Notes under the pieces: generated by a model
The model's input: only the letters and a program-made list of their open reading frames with translations
Told to the model about the DNA's origin: nothing
Databases searched by the model: none
Source: Alphaproteobacteria bacterium
Lineage (GTDB): Bacteria > Pseudomonadota > Alphaproteobacteria > CAAGCB01 > CAG-977
Reading direction: 5' to 3'
NCBI GenBank assembly: GCA_900768185.1
Contig: CAAGCB010000002.1
Span: 1-64,000, forward strand
DNA length: 64,000 nt
Part shown: piece after piece, positions 36,418 through 43,994 of the stretch
Layout of the letters: every line of letters starts with the position of its first letter
Position numbering within the stretch: the first letter of the stretch is position 1
Translations under genes and position numbers: made by a program

Positions 36418-37608
36418 TTAAGGTTTTAAAAGTTGTTTTATTTTGTTGGCAAAATCTTGTTCTTCCGTTGATAACGGAGCTTCTTTTTCACGTCGTTGAA
36501 TGCTGGCAATAAAATGATCGTAAGCGGTTTTGCCCATATCATTCTTCCAGCTTTTATCGGCGCCAATGTCCAAAAGCTTTTGAATAATTTCATATTTATC
36601 TTTTAGATTCGTGTACAAAGACCAAGCGACATCCATAAGCACACTTTTTGCGAATCTGTTGGATGCTCTGTCTGTAAAAACGGTTTCATTTACACTTTCA
36701 GCCACATCTTTCAAACCTTCATCGTTGTTAAGGCAGTAATTCAACAAAATATCCGTGTTAACGATAAAGCTCATAACGCCGGGATATACAGGACCGTGAA
36801 ACGGGCATGTTTCTCTGTCAACGCGTTTGCAAATATTTATTCCATGCTTAATATAATAATCAACATTTGGCTTTTCGTATGTTGTTATATATATGGGACA
36901 ATTAGGGTATGAAAAAACAAACGGATTTGTCATCAGTCCGCCTTCGTTTACAATCAAATCAACAGAATAATAATCGGTTTGCTTGTTTTTAAATTGTTCC
37001 GGAAAAGTTTGAAGCCGATCAAAATTCCATGAGGCATATCGGAGGAAACTTCTTAAAATCGCATCTTTGTATACCTGAATATTAATCTTATATAACTGCT
37101 CCAAGCATTTTTTTTCATCTTCCAATTTAGGGGAACAATTTAAATTATTTCTGTCTTTAAGCCACTGTTCTTGAAAAAATTGAATTCCGTCGAATGAAAC
37201 ACCATTTACAACAGAATAATAGAACTTATAATATTTAAACAAACTACTCATTTCATAATCAAGACCGCCTAATTCTTTGTCGGAGCAGATTTGTTTTTCA
37301 ATTTTTGTTTCAGCTTTTGAACAATCAAATGATGGAATCCCTGTTTTATAATGTTCACGGATATCTAAAAATACTTTTCGAATGGCTTCGTAACGTTCCG
37401 GTTCCCGCAAAGTTTCTTTTTCTTCTTTTGTGATTTCAGGCAATATTTTTTCGGAACGCTGACCCAAAGCTATGTCGGAAATAAGATCTTTGCTACGCGT
37501 AATTCTATACACATTCTCAGCAGGAGTTATCTCCATCGCTACACTGGGAGCCGTCACTCCCATAAGAAAATACGCAATCGTATATGTTATATTTCTAAAT
37601 GGAATCAT
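36418..37608 (-). CDS. Exported LprI-like lysozyme-inhibitor protein, putative immunity
   Basis: A 396-residue protein with a signal peptide (about residues 1-24, ending APSVA). About residues 93-190 match the LprI/DUF1311 family: SFDCSKAETKIEKQICSD, then LDYEMSSLF, a Trp in QEQWLKDRNNLNC and a final Cys in KKCLEQLY. LprI is known as a lysozyme inhibitor in mycobacteria. The C-terminus has one ankyrin-like unit (KLLDIGADKSWKNDMGKTAY). The ATG at 37608 follows GGAAAGG. It lies 16 bases upstream of the lysozyme-domain RTX gene in the same transcript, which fits self-protection in the periplasm. The pairing as immunity is an inference. Confidence 0.75.
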   Translation of the reverse strand: MIPFRNITYTIAYFLMGVTAPSVAMEITPAENVYRITRSKDLISDIALGQRSEKILPEITKEEKETLREPERYEAIRKVFLDIREHYKTGIPSFDCSKAETKIEKQICSDKELGGLDYEMSSLFKYYKFYYSVVNGVSFDGIQFFQEQWLKDRNNLNCSPKLEDEKKCLEQLYKINIQVYKDAILRSFLRYASWNFDRLQTFPEQFKNKQTDYYSVDLIVNEGGLMTNPFVFSYPNCPIYITTYEKPNVDYYIKHGINICKRVDRETCPFHGPVYPGVMSFIVNTDILLNYCLNNDEGLKDVAESVNETVFTDRASNRFAKSVLMDVAWSLYTNLKDKYEIIQKLLDIGADKSWKNDMGKTAYDHFIASIQRREKEAPLSTEEQDFANKIKQLLKP

Positions 37609-37998
37609 AGTTGTACCTTTCCATGGTCTGTCGGTTATATTCAAGTGGTGCCTGCCAAAAAATTTAACAAACACAACAAAGTATACAAATTAGGCTATCA
37701 TACGGAATATACATCCGCAACATAAAAATAAAGTAAATTATACAACCTTTGGCTGTATTTGCTTTGTTTTGGAAAGAGGGGAGATTTGTTTCCGGCATAA
37801 AATCGCCCGAATCTATAAACAGTTTTGCAGACATTTTTCCGCAATGCAACATTAAAATATAGTTTATAGAATTTTTCTCTACTTTAAATGCATTCTAATC
37901 TTTTGTTGATAATTTTTTAATAAGTGCAGCAAAAGGTTTGACAAACCTCCCGTTAAGGATAAGGATTGCGATTATTGCAAATTTCACGCGAGATATTT
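37609..37998. promoter_or_regulatory. Divergent promoter region between immunity/RTX and T1SS genes
   Basis: A 390-bp A+T-rich intergenic region with no convincing gene. It must hold promoters for both directions. A short palindrome AGGTTTG/CAAACCT (37934-37948) lies just upstream of the T1SS gene and could be an operator. An alternative TTG start for the ABC gene (37966) lies within it. Confidence 0.4.
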
Positions 37999-40152
37999 AT
38001 GACCACGGAAAATTCTGAAAAAATCCGCAAAACAGATACGGGATTGGCTTGCTTCGCCATTATGGCGAATTATTTTGAAAAACCGATTTCCTTGGATCAA
38101 ATCCGGCATAAATACGATCGGCAAAATTCAAATTTCGACGAATGCGAACTGCTGCGGCTGGCAAAGGAATTTTCATTCAAAGCCCGCTTTGTCGATACGG
38201 ATATAAGCCGGCTGGATAAAATCGTTTTGCCCGCCATAGCCCAAACAAAAGAGGGGACGTATTTCATTGTCGGAAAGGTCGCGGGCGGAAAAGTGCTGAT
38301 TCAAGATCCCGCAAACGGCAACCGCCCCGCGATTCTTACCGTCGCCGAATTTGCCGACCGGTGGAACGGCAGGTTTTTAATGATGACTTGCCGTGAGTTT
38401 TTGAACGGTAAAAACAGAAAATTCGATATCTCCTGGTTTATTCCGGCTGTCGTCAAATACCGCCGTCTGTTTGGCGAGGTGATTCTCGCCTCGTTTTTCT
38501 TGCAGCTGTTTGCATTGGTTTCCCCGCTGTTGTTTCAGGTGGTTATTGACAAAGTGCTGGTCAATCGCGGATTGTCCAGCCTGGACGTTTTAATGGTCGC
38601 CCTGATTTGCATCAGTTTGTTTGAAACATTGTTGGGCGGATTGCGGACGTACACTTTTTCCCACACGACGACGCGCATTGACGTTGAATTGGGGGCGGCG
38701 CTGTTCCGCCATTTAATCCGGCTGCCGCTCTCCTACTTCGGAACACGCCGCGTCGGTGATACCGTCGCCCGCGTCTACGAACTGGAAAACATCCGCAATT
38801 TTTTAACGGGATCGTCGCTGACGCTGTTAATCGATTTTGTTTTTACAATCGTTTTTTTCTGCGTCATGTTTTTTTATTCCAAAACACTGACTTTGCTGGT
38901 TTTGCTGTCGCTGCCTTTTTATATCCTTTTGTCCCTGTTTTTCACACCGATTTTGCGCGCAAGAATTGACGAACGCTTTCGCCGCGGTTCGGAAAGCCAA
39001 TGTTTTTTGGTCGAAGCCCTGTCAGGTGTCGAAACGGTCAAATCGTTGGCGGTCGAACCGCAAATGCAGCGCAGATGGGAACAACAGCTGGCTGCTTATG
39101 TCGAGGCGGGGTTTCGCGCTTCCCATATCAACAATATTGCCGGACAGCTGGTTCAAGCGGTTCAGAAAATCACTATGGCGTTGACTTTGTGGATCGGCGC
39201 GTCGCTGGTAATGAAAGGCGAACTGTCCGTCGGGCAGCTGATTGCTTTCAATATGCTGGCGGGGCGCGTGTCCGCACCTGTTTTGCGGCTGTCCCAGTTG
39301 TGGCAGAATTATCAACAGGCGCGTATTTCCATGGAAAAACTGTCCGATATTTTGAACAATCCGGCAGAAGCCGATTCCGATGTTTCAAAAGGGGCTTTGC
39401 CCGCCGTCAAAGGCGATGTGGAGTTTAAAGACGTTTTCTTCCGTTACGCGCCTGACGGGGCAGAGGTTTTAAAAGGAATTTCTTTTTCCGTCGCGGCGGG
39501 GCAAAAAATCGGTTTGGTCGGTTCAAGCGGTTCCGGAAAATCAACGATTACCAAACTGCTGCAGCGGCTGTATATTCCAGAAAACGGCAAAATTCTGGTT
39601 GACGGCATTGATGTCGCAACGGTGGATCCCGCGTGGCTGAGGCGGCAAATCGGTGTTGTGTTGCAGGAAAACTTTTTGTTTAACAAATCCGTGCGGGAAA
39701 ACATCGCATTGACAAATCCCGCTATCGGAATGGACGGAATTGTTCGCGCCGCAAAACTGGCGGGGGCGCACGATTTTATAACGGAACTGCCCAACGGATA
39801 CGATACGGTTATCGAAGAACGCGGTTCGTCTTTGTCCGGCGGACAGCGGCAGCGTATCGCCATAGCCCGCGCTCTGGTCAACAATCCGCGCATTTTGATT
39901 TTTGACGAAGCGACATCGGCGCTGGATTACGAATCAGAACGGATTATTCAGCAAAACATGGCTTCCATTTGCAAAGGACGAACCGTGTTCATAATTGCTC
40001 ACCGATTGTCCACGGTACGCCGATGCGACAAAATTTTTACGATTGAAAAAGGGCGGATCATTGAACAGGGGACGCATCTTCAGCTGTTGCAAAACGGCGG
40101 GCGGTACGCTTCTTTGTGGAACGGGCAGACCGCCCCGATAGCGGCGGAGTGA
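37999..40152 (+). CDS. HlyB-like type I secretion ABC transporter
   Basis: A 717-residue T1SS transporter. The N-terminus is a C39-like domain (about residues 10-125) in which the catalytic Cys is absent (KTDTGLACF in place of C-G), the degenerate form that HlyB uses to hold RTX substrates. Then come six membrane helices (about 145-430) and a nucleotide-binding domain with Walker A LVGSSGSGKST (about 506), signature LSGGQRQR (about 612), Walker B ILIFDEATSALD (about 632) and H-loop IAHRLSTV. The ATG at 37999 has a weak ribosome site; a TTG at 37966 with AAGGA is an alternative. It should export the RTX protein. Confidence 0.93.
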   Translation: MTTENSEKIRKTDTGLACFAIMANYFEKPISLDQIRHKYDRQNSNFDECELLRLAKEFSFKARFVDTDISRLDKIVLPAIAQTKEGTYFIVGKVAGGKVLIQDPANGNRPAILTVAEFADRWNGRFLMMTCREFLNGKNRKFDISWFIPAVVKYRRLFGEVILASFFLQLFALVSPLLFQVVIDKVLVNRGLSSLDVLMVALICISLFETLLGGLRTYTFSHTTTRIDVELGAALFRHLIRLPLSYFGTRRVGDTVARVYELENIRNFLTGSSLTLLIDFVFTIVFFCVMFFYSKTLTLLVLLSLPFYILLSLFFTPILRARIDERFRRGSESQCFLVEALSGVETVKSLAVEPQMQRRWEQQLAAYVEAGFRASHINNIAGQLVQAVQKITMALTLWIGASLVMKGELSVGQLIAFNMLAGRVSAPVLRLSQLWQNYQQARISMEKLSDILNNPAEADSDVSKGALPAVKGDVEFKDVFFRYAPDGAEVLKGISFSVAAGQKIGLVGSSGSGKSTITKLLQRLYIPENGKILVDGIDVATVDPAWLRRQIGVVLQENFLFNKSVRENIALTNPAIGMDGIVRAAKLAGAHDFITELPNGYDTVIEERGSSLSGGQRQRIAIARALVNNPRILIFDEATSALDYESERIIQQNMASICKGRTVFIIAHRLSTVRRCDKIFTIEKGRIIEQGTHLQLLQNGGRYASLWNGQTAPIAAE

Positions 40153-40156
40153 TCTT

Positions 40157-41551
40157 ATGGCGTTGAAACAATGGCTGCGTATCGCGAAACAAGCCCTGTT
40201 ACAGGAAAAAGCGAACGCAAACAATCAATCGGCTTTCATGAACGACCTTGAACGCGAATTTTTGCCGGCGGTATTGGAAGTGACGGAAACGCCCCCGTCA
40301 CATGCCGCGCGGCTGCTGACATACTTGATTATAGCGATGTTTTTGACGCTGGCGGTATGGTCTTTTTTCGGAAAAATCGACATTATAGCCACGGCAAGCG
40401 GCAAACTGCTGCCCGCTTCAAACATCAAGACGATTCAAACTTTGACGGACAGCGAAATCGAAGAAATTTATGTCCAGGAAGGGCAATACGTTCAAGCGGG
40501 GCAAGACCTGCTGAAATTCAATCAGACGGAAGTATCCGCCAACATTGCCCGTGTCGCGAACGAAATCAAAGCGTTGGAAATATCCGTCGCCCGCTTAAAG
40601 GCTTTATTGTCCGACAAACCGCTGGACAATTTTGTTTATGATAAAAATATCGACGAATATCTGGTGGCTTTGCACAGCGGACTGCTGAAAAGTCAGGTGG
40701 ACGAGAAAAAAGCCAAAATTGCCGTAATCAAAGGGCAAATTTTCAAAGCCGAAAAAGAACAAGACACGCTGAAAGCGGATTTGACGCGCATTGAAAAACT
40801 TTTGCCCAGTGTGGAAGAACGGATCGACCGTAAAAAGATTTTGGCAGACAAGCAGCTTATCGCGCGTACGTCTTTTCTGGAACAGGAGGAAGAGCTTATC
40901 AATTTGCGCGAACAGCATAACATTCAATCAAAGAAAATGGCGGAAACGCAAGCCGATATTGATTCTTTAAAAACAGAACTGCGGCAATATCTGGCAGAGT
41001 TCGACCGCAATATCCGACAAGAACTGACGAACAATCGGGAAAAACTTGCTTCGTATCGGCAAGAGCTGATTAAAAACGAAGAGGCTTTAAAAAGAACCGT
41101 TGTTAAAGCCCCGTTGTCCGGCTATGTTCAGCAGCTGGTTTATCATACAAAAGGCGGCGTTGTTGAAACCGCCAAACCCATTATGAACATTGTTCCCGAA
41201 GATTATAAGCTGGAAGCGGAAGTGCAGGTTTTAAACAAAGACATCGGTTTTGTCCGCTCCGATCAGCAGGCTGAAATAAAAATCGACAGCTTTCCTTTTA
41301 CAAAATACGGTACAATCAAAGCTTTTGTCCGCAATATTTCCGGCGATGCCGTCCCCGATGAACGGGCGGGGCTTGTGTTCCCGTCACGGCTGACTTTGGC
41401 TGACAACAAAATCAAAGCCGATGGACAGGTTATCCGATTGAAACCCGGAATGAGCGTTACCGCAGAAATCAAAACCGGAAAACGCCGCGTTATAGAGTAT
41501 CTGCTCTCTCCCGTGATGAAATATCTGGATGAAAGTATGCGTGAGAGGTGA
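40157..41551 (+). CDS. HlyD-like T1SS membrane fusion protein
   Basis: A 464-residue adaptor with one membrane helix (about residues 53-72), a lipoyl/biotinyl-like half-motif (YVQEGQYVQAGQDLL), a long coiled coil (about 180-310) and the beta-barrel region (VVKAPLSGYV, FTKYGTI, GMSVTAEIKTG, ending in KYLDESMRER). It bridges the HlyB-like transporter to an outer-membrane TolC. No tolC gene lies in the window, so a chromosomal one is expected. The last 62 bases overlap the end of the relaxase gene on the other strand. Confidence 0.93.
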   Translation: MALKQWLRIAKQALLQEKANANNQSAFMNDLEREFLPAVLEVTETPPSHAARLLTYLIIAMFLTLAVWSFFGKIDIIATASGKLLPASNIKTIQTLTDSEIEEIYVQEGQYVQAGQDLLKFNQTEVSANIARVANEIKALEISVARLKALLSDKPLDNFVYDKNIDEYLVALHSGLLKSQVDEKKAKIAVIKGQIFKAEKEQDTLKADLTRIEKLLPSVEERIDRKKILADKQLIARTSFLEQEEELINLREQHNIQSKKMAETQADIDSLKTELRQYLAEFDRNIRQELTNNREKLASYRQELIKNEEALKRTVVKAPLSGYVQQLVYHTKGGVVETAKPIMNIVPEDYKLEAEVQVLNKDIGFVRSDQQAEIKIDSFPFTKYGTIKAFVRNISGDAVPDERAGLVFPSRLTLADNKIKADGQVIRLKPGMSVTAEIKTGKRRVIEYLLSPVMKYLDESMRER

Positions 41552-42527
41552 TGGAAACCTCTGCCAGAGCTACTTTTTGTAAAGCCGCTAAATTGTGTTC
41601 CGTCAGTTTGATGTCGGGCTGAGTTTCACATTCTCCGAACACGTTGACGCGGTGATTGGCATACCAAAGGGCTGTTTTGGGCTTTTCGGCATACATTTCG
41701 ACAAACAGCTGTTCGGCGCGGGCGGGGTTGGAAAAATTCTTCGACCATGCGGACAAAATCTGTTGCGCCTGTTCGCCGATGTCGTATCGAACGGCTTGGC
41801 TCGGGTGTTGTTTCTCCGCTTGCCGTCGCGCGCACCATTGCGGCGCTTGCCGTTCCAACAGCGTTTTCTTTTTTGTCGGGGCGATAAAGCCCGTCAGAGA
41901 AAAATCCCTGTCCTGAAACCGCGTCGCCTGCATTTCCCAGCCGAACTCTTTGGCGACTTCGACCTGGTGTTGCCGGAGCATTTGAAGTTGCGCTTTTTTG
42001 AACCGCAAGCGTTCCCGTCCGTTTGACAGGCAGAGCAAAACATGCCCATGCGTCGCCGATTGGTGCGTGTGAATGGCGTACAAATAGCGATACCCCCTTT
42101 CCCCGAACGGCTCCATGTATCTTTCCATAAACCGGTAGGCGTCCTGTTCCGACACATTCATTCGCTTCGGGAAAGACACGATCAGATGCACCATTTGATT
42201 GCCGTTTTTGCGATGCTGTTTGAAAGCGTAAGAAGCGATTTCATTGTCAAATTCCGAAACGGGAAGCGTGTCAAGACTTTCATTGCGAACAAGCGCGTCC
42301 CGCTCCAAGCCTTCCGATTTTCGGGCAATATACAGCAAGGCGTTTTTCGCTTCTGCGGGCGTTTTAATGTATGAAGCCACTTTGACGACGGCTTCCGGCA
42401 ACCGGCGGGCGCACGATTTTATGGAAGCCGCTTTTTTGCATGGCGGTGCGTAATAAAGCGGAAATTTTTCCCGCTTCACATAAGTCCCGCGCAAATGCCG
42501 TTTCAGCAGATCGTATTCATTTTCCAT
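41490..42527 (-). CDS. Relaxase (MOBP-like)
   Basis: A 345-residue protein that should nick oriT and pilot the strand through the T4SS. The metal-binding motif III is visible as IHTHQSATHGHVLL (about residues 151-164), a variant of the HxDxxxxHxH pattern. Upstream is a helical region with YKxx-type basic residues; a catalytic Tyr is likely among Y residues of the first 30 but I cannot fix it. The ATG at 42527 overlaps the mobC end by 11 bases; a GTG at 42536 is the other option. It is short for its class, with no primase or helicase tail. Confidence 0.8.
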   Translation of the reverse strand: MENEYDLLKRHLRGTYVKREKFPLYYAPPCKKAASIKSCARRLPEAVVKVASYIKTPAEAKNALLYIARKSEGLERDALVRNESLDTLPVSEFDNEIASYAFKQHRKNGNQMVHLIVSFPKRMNVSEQDAYRFMERYMEPFGERGYRYLYAIHTHQSATHGHVLLCLSNGRERLRFKKAQLQMLRQHQVEVAKEFGWEMQATRFQDRDFSLTGFIAPTKKKTLLERQAPQWCARRQAEKQHPSQAVRYDIGEQAQQILSAWSKNFSNPARAEQLFVEMYAEKPKTALWYANHRVNVFGECETQPDIKLTEHNLAALQKVALAEVSITSHAYFHPDISSRERADTL

Positions 42528-42846
42528 AGTAGGCACTCACCAACTTATGAACCGCCAGCCGCAAAAAACGTATATCCGCGCAGGCTTGCCGGATTCCCGG
42601 TAAAGCGTTCTGGTGGTCGGAGGAAACGTTCAGAGCCTTGACGGCTTGGTTCAAGTTCACGCCGATGCGGCGCGTCTGATCTTCAATAACGCAGAGCTTT
42701 TCAATTTCGGTTTGCCGGGGCAGTTCCATTTTAAAAAGCCCCGTTACGATGAACAGGCGCACCAGCTCGGAGGTGTTTCCCGAACGGGCTTCCAGCCTGT
42801 CCCAGATTTCTTGTTCTATTCTGAACGACTTGACAATACGCGCCAT
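42517..42846 (-). CDS. MobC-like relaxosome accessory protein
   Basis: A 109-residue protein with an N-terminal ribbon-helix-helix motif (VKSFRIEQEIWDRLEAR) and a C-terminal helical part with VNLNQAVKALN, typical of MobC proteins, which bind oriT and help the relaxase. It lies directly beside the oriT-like region and is coupled to the relaxase gene. Confidence 0.85.
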   Translation of the reverse strand: MARIVKSFRIEQEIWDRLEARSGNTSELVRLFIVTGLFKMELPRQTEIEKLCVIEDQTRRIGVNLNQAVKALNVSSDHQNALPGIRQACADIRFLRLAVHKLVSAYYGK

Positions 42847-42865
42847 AAATGCCTCGCAGAGTTAA

Positions 42866-42917
42866 GCGTTCAAATGTGTGTGACGGGAGTATTATAGCCG
42901 AACGAAAATTTGAACGC
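42866..42917. promoter_or_regulatory. Inverted repeat in oriT/mobC leader
   Basis: GCGTTCAAAT (42866-42875) and ATTTGAACGC (42908-42917) form a perfect 10-bp palindrome. The left part extends to a 19-base motif CGTTCAAATGTGTGTGACG that recurs with one change at 8139-8157. It lies 20 bases upstream of mobC, so it may be a MobC operator or relaxosome binding site. Confidence 0.55.
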
Positions 42918-42923
42918 AACGCC

Positions 42924-42960
42924 GCCTTTCGTCATACGAAAAGGCTATCCTGCCTAAAAA
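42924..42960 (+). other. Origin of transfer (oriT) with nic-like site
   Basis: An inverted repeat GCCTTTCG (42924-42931) and CGAAAAGGC (42937-42945, one-base bulge) is followed directly by TATCCTGCC. CTATCCTGCC (42945-42954) is identical to the RP4/IncP nic core, where TraI cuts between the G and the following C, i.e. here 42952/42953 on the plus strand. A hairpin just 5' of nic is the usual relaxase recognition element of this family. MobC and relaxase genes are adjacent. With this polarity the DNA to the right enters the recipient first. Confidence 0.75.
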
Positions 42961-43093
42961 CCTTCAACAATAAAATCAATCACTTGCAAATCAGCCTAAA
43001 CACCCCTAAACCCGCCCGACCGCCCTTTGTTAGAGGTGTTGCAAACGGTGTCGCCGCGCATGCGGCGACCGATTTTCAAAAACGGACGCGGCT

Positions 43094-43366
43094 CTATTCA
43101 GAGCCGCATTCCTTTTGCTTGTAATAGATTTTCGGAACGATTTCCTTTTCAAAGTACGCCTCGAACGCTTCGTTGAGCAGGTGCTTTTCCATTGCGAAAA
43201 ACACTTCCGCCAGCCAGCCGCTTTTTGCCAAAGTTTTTAATGCCAGCAAGTCCTCTTCCGGCACTTCTCCGCCGTGAATGAAGCTGAACAAAGAGGTGTC
43301 GAATTTTACATCGGCGCGTTCTTCAAAATCGGGCAGAAACTCCTCGATTAAGTCCCAGTACAACAT
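43094..43366 (-). CDS. Unknown small leading-region protein
   Basis: A 90-residue acidic protein, mainly helical, not recognised. It contains HGGEVPEEDLLALKTLAKSG and a Cys near the end. It is 3 bases downstream of the DUF2958 gene and so is co-transcribed. As the gene nearest to the nic site it enters the recipient first. Small acidic proteins in this location are often anti-defence proteins, but that is only an inference. Confidence 0.6.
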   Translation of the reverse strand: MLYWDLIEEFLPDFEERADVKFDTSLFSFIHGGEVPEEDLLALKTLAKSGWLAEVFFAMEKHLLNEAFEAYFEKEIVPKIYYKQKECGSE

Positions 43367-43369
43367 TGG

Positions 43370-43783
43370 TCAGTCCTCCTCAATCGCTTCGGCGACGGCG
43401 CAAGGAGTGAAATACAAATCCAGCTCCGCCAAATCCAAAAGTTCGTCAATCGAGATGTAACCGCACTCGAACCCGTATCCGAAACTTGCCCAGCCGAAAG
43501 CCTGAATTTGTTTTTCGGACGCGTCTTTTTCGACGATGTAGGCATCATAAGAACCGACAAAATAGTGCAGTTGAGCCGTCGCGGTTTTGCCTTGTCCGTC
43601 CGTTTCATACGGTTGCGGCATCGCTTTGACGCGTTCGGCAAGGGTTAAAATAATGTCCGCGAACGCTCCGGCTTCTTCGGAATTTGTCAGATTTTGAATG
43701 AGAATTTGCGCCTGTTTGCGCGGCATAAACGGTTGAAGCGTTGTGTTCAATTCGGTTAAGGCTTGGTCGATTTTATCAGTCAT
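43370..43783 (-). CDS. DUF2958 protein
   Basis: A 137-residue protein whose C-terminal half matches DUF2958: IQAFGWASFGYG, ECGYISIDELLDL and the ending LDLYFTPCAV. The N-terminal part is helical. DUF2958 proteins are common in conjugative plasmids beside antirestriction genes; the function is not established. The ATG at 43783 is chosen because the hairpin-rich repeat ends just before it and the downstream gene of the other repeat (ardC) starts with the same MTDK residues; the frame is open upstream to 43888. Confidence 0.75.
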   Translation of the reverse strand: MTDKIDQALTELNTTLQPFMPRKQAQILIQNLTNSEEAGAFADIILTLAERVKAMPQPYETDGQGKTATAQLHYFVGSYDAYIVEKDASEKQIQAFGWASFGYGFECGYISIDELLDLAELDLYFTPCAVAEAIEED

Positions 43784-43792
43784 TTTAAAAGC

Positions 43793-43984
43793 TCCTTCTC
43801 TGTAAAAAGCACTTGTTAAAGGGTTTTGGGCATCGCGCCTGAAACCCTTTCGAGGTGCTTCGTCGGAGAGAAGAAAGCGGCTTGTCATTATCCCAACAAA
43901 AACGGAGGGGTATCACCCGTCTTGCAGCATCGCGAAAGACGGGGACGCCGTTTTTGTTCCAAAGGCTGGGGGATTGACAAGCAA
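43793..43984 (-). promoter_or_regulatory. Hairpin-rich repeat copy 1, candidate ssDNA promoter (Frpo-like)
   Basis: A 192-bp element nearly identical (about 7 differences) to 48041-48233. Two nested hairpins are visible. Hairpin A: GCTTGTCA 43880-43887 with 43975-43982, AACAAAAACGG 43895-43905 with 43948-43958, CCCGTCTT 43916-43923 with 43936-43943. Hairpin B: AAGCAC 43807-43812 with 43855-43860, AAAGGGTTT 43818-43826 with 43842-43850, GGC with GCC at the tip. It lies directly upstream of the DUF2958 gene. F-plasmid Frpo is a folded single strand that RNA polymerase uses as a promoter in the recipient; this has the same place and shape. A dsDNA promoter or ssi primer site is the alternative. 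Confidence 0.6.
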
Positions 43985-43994
43985 GAAAAGAAGA

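Noticed and set aside
42849..43124. Plus-strand ORF across oriT
   Set aside because: It covers the oriT hairpin and nic site, has no recognisable domain and no ribosome site.
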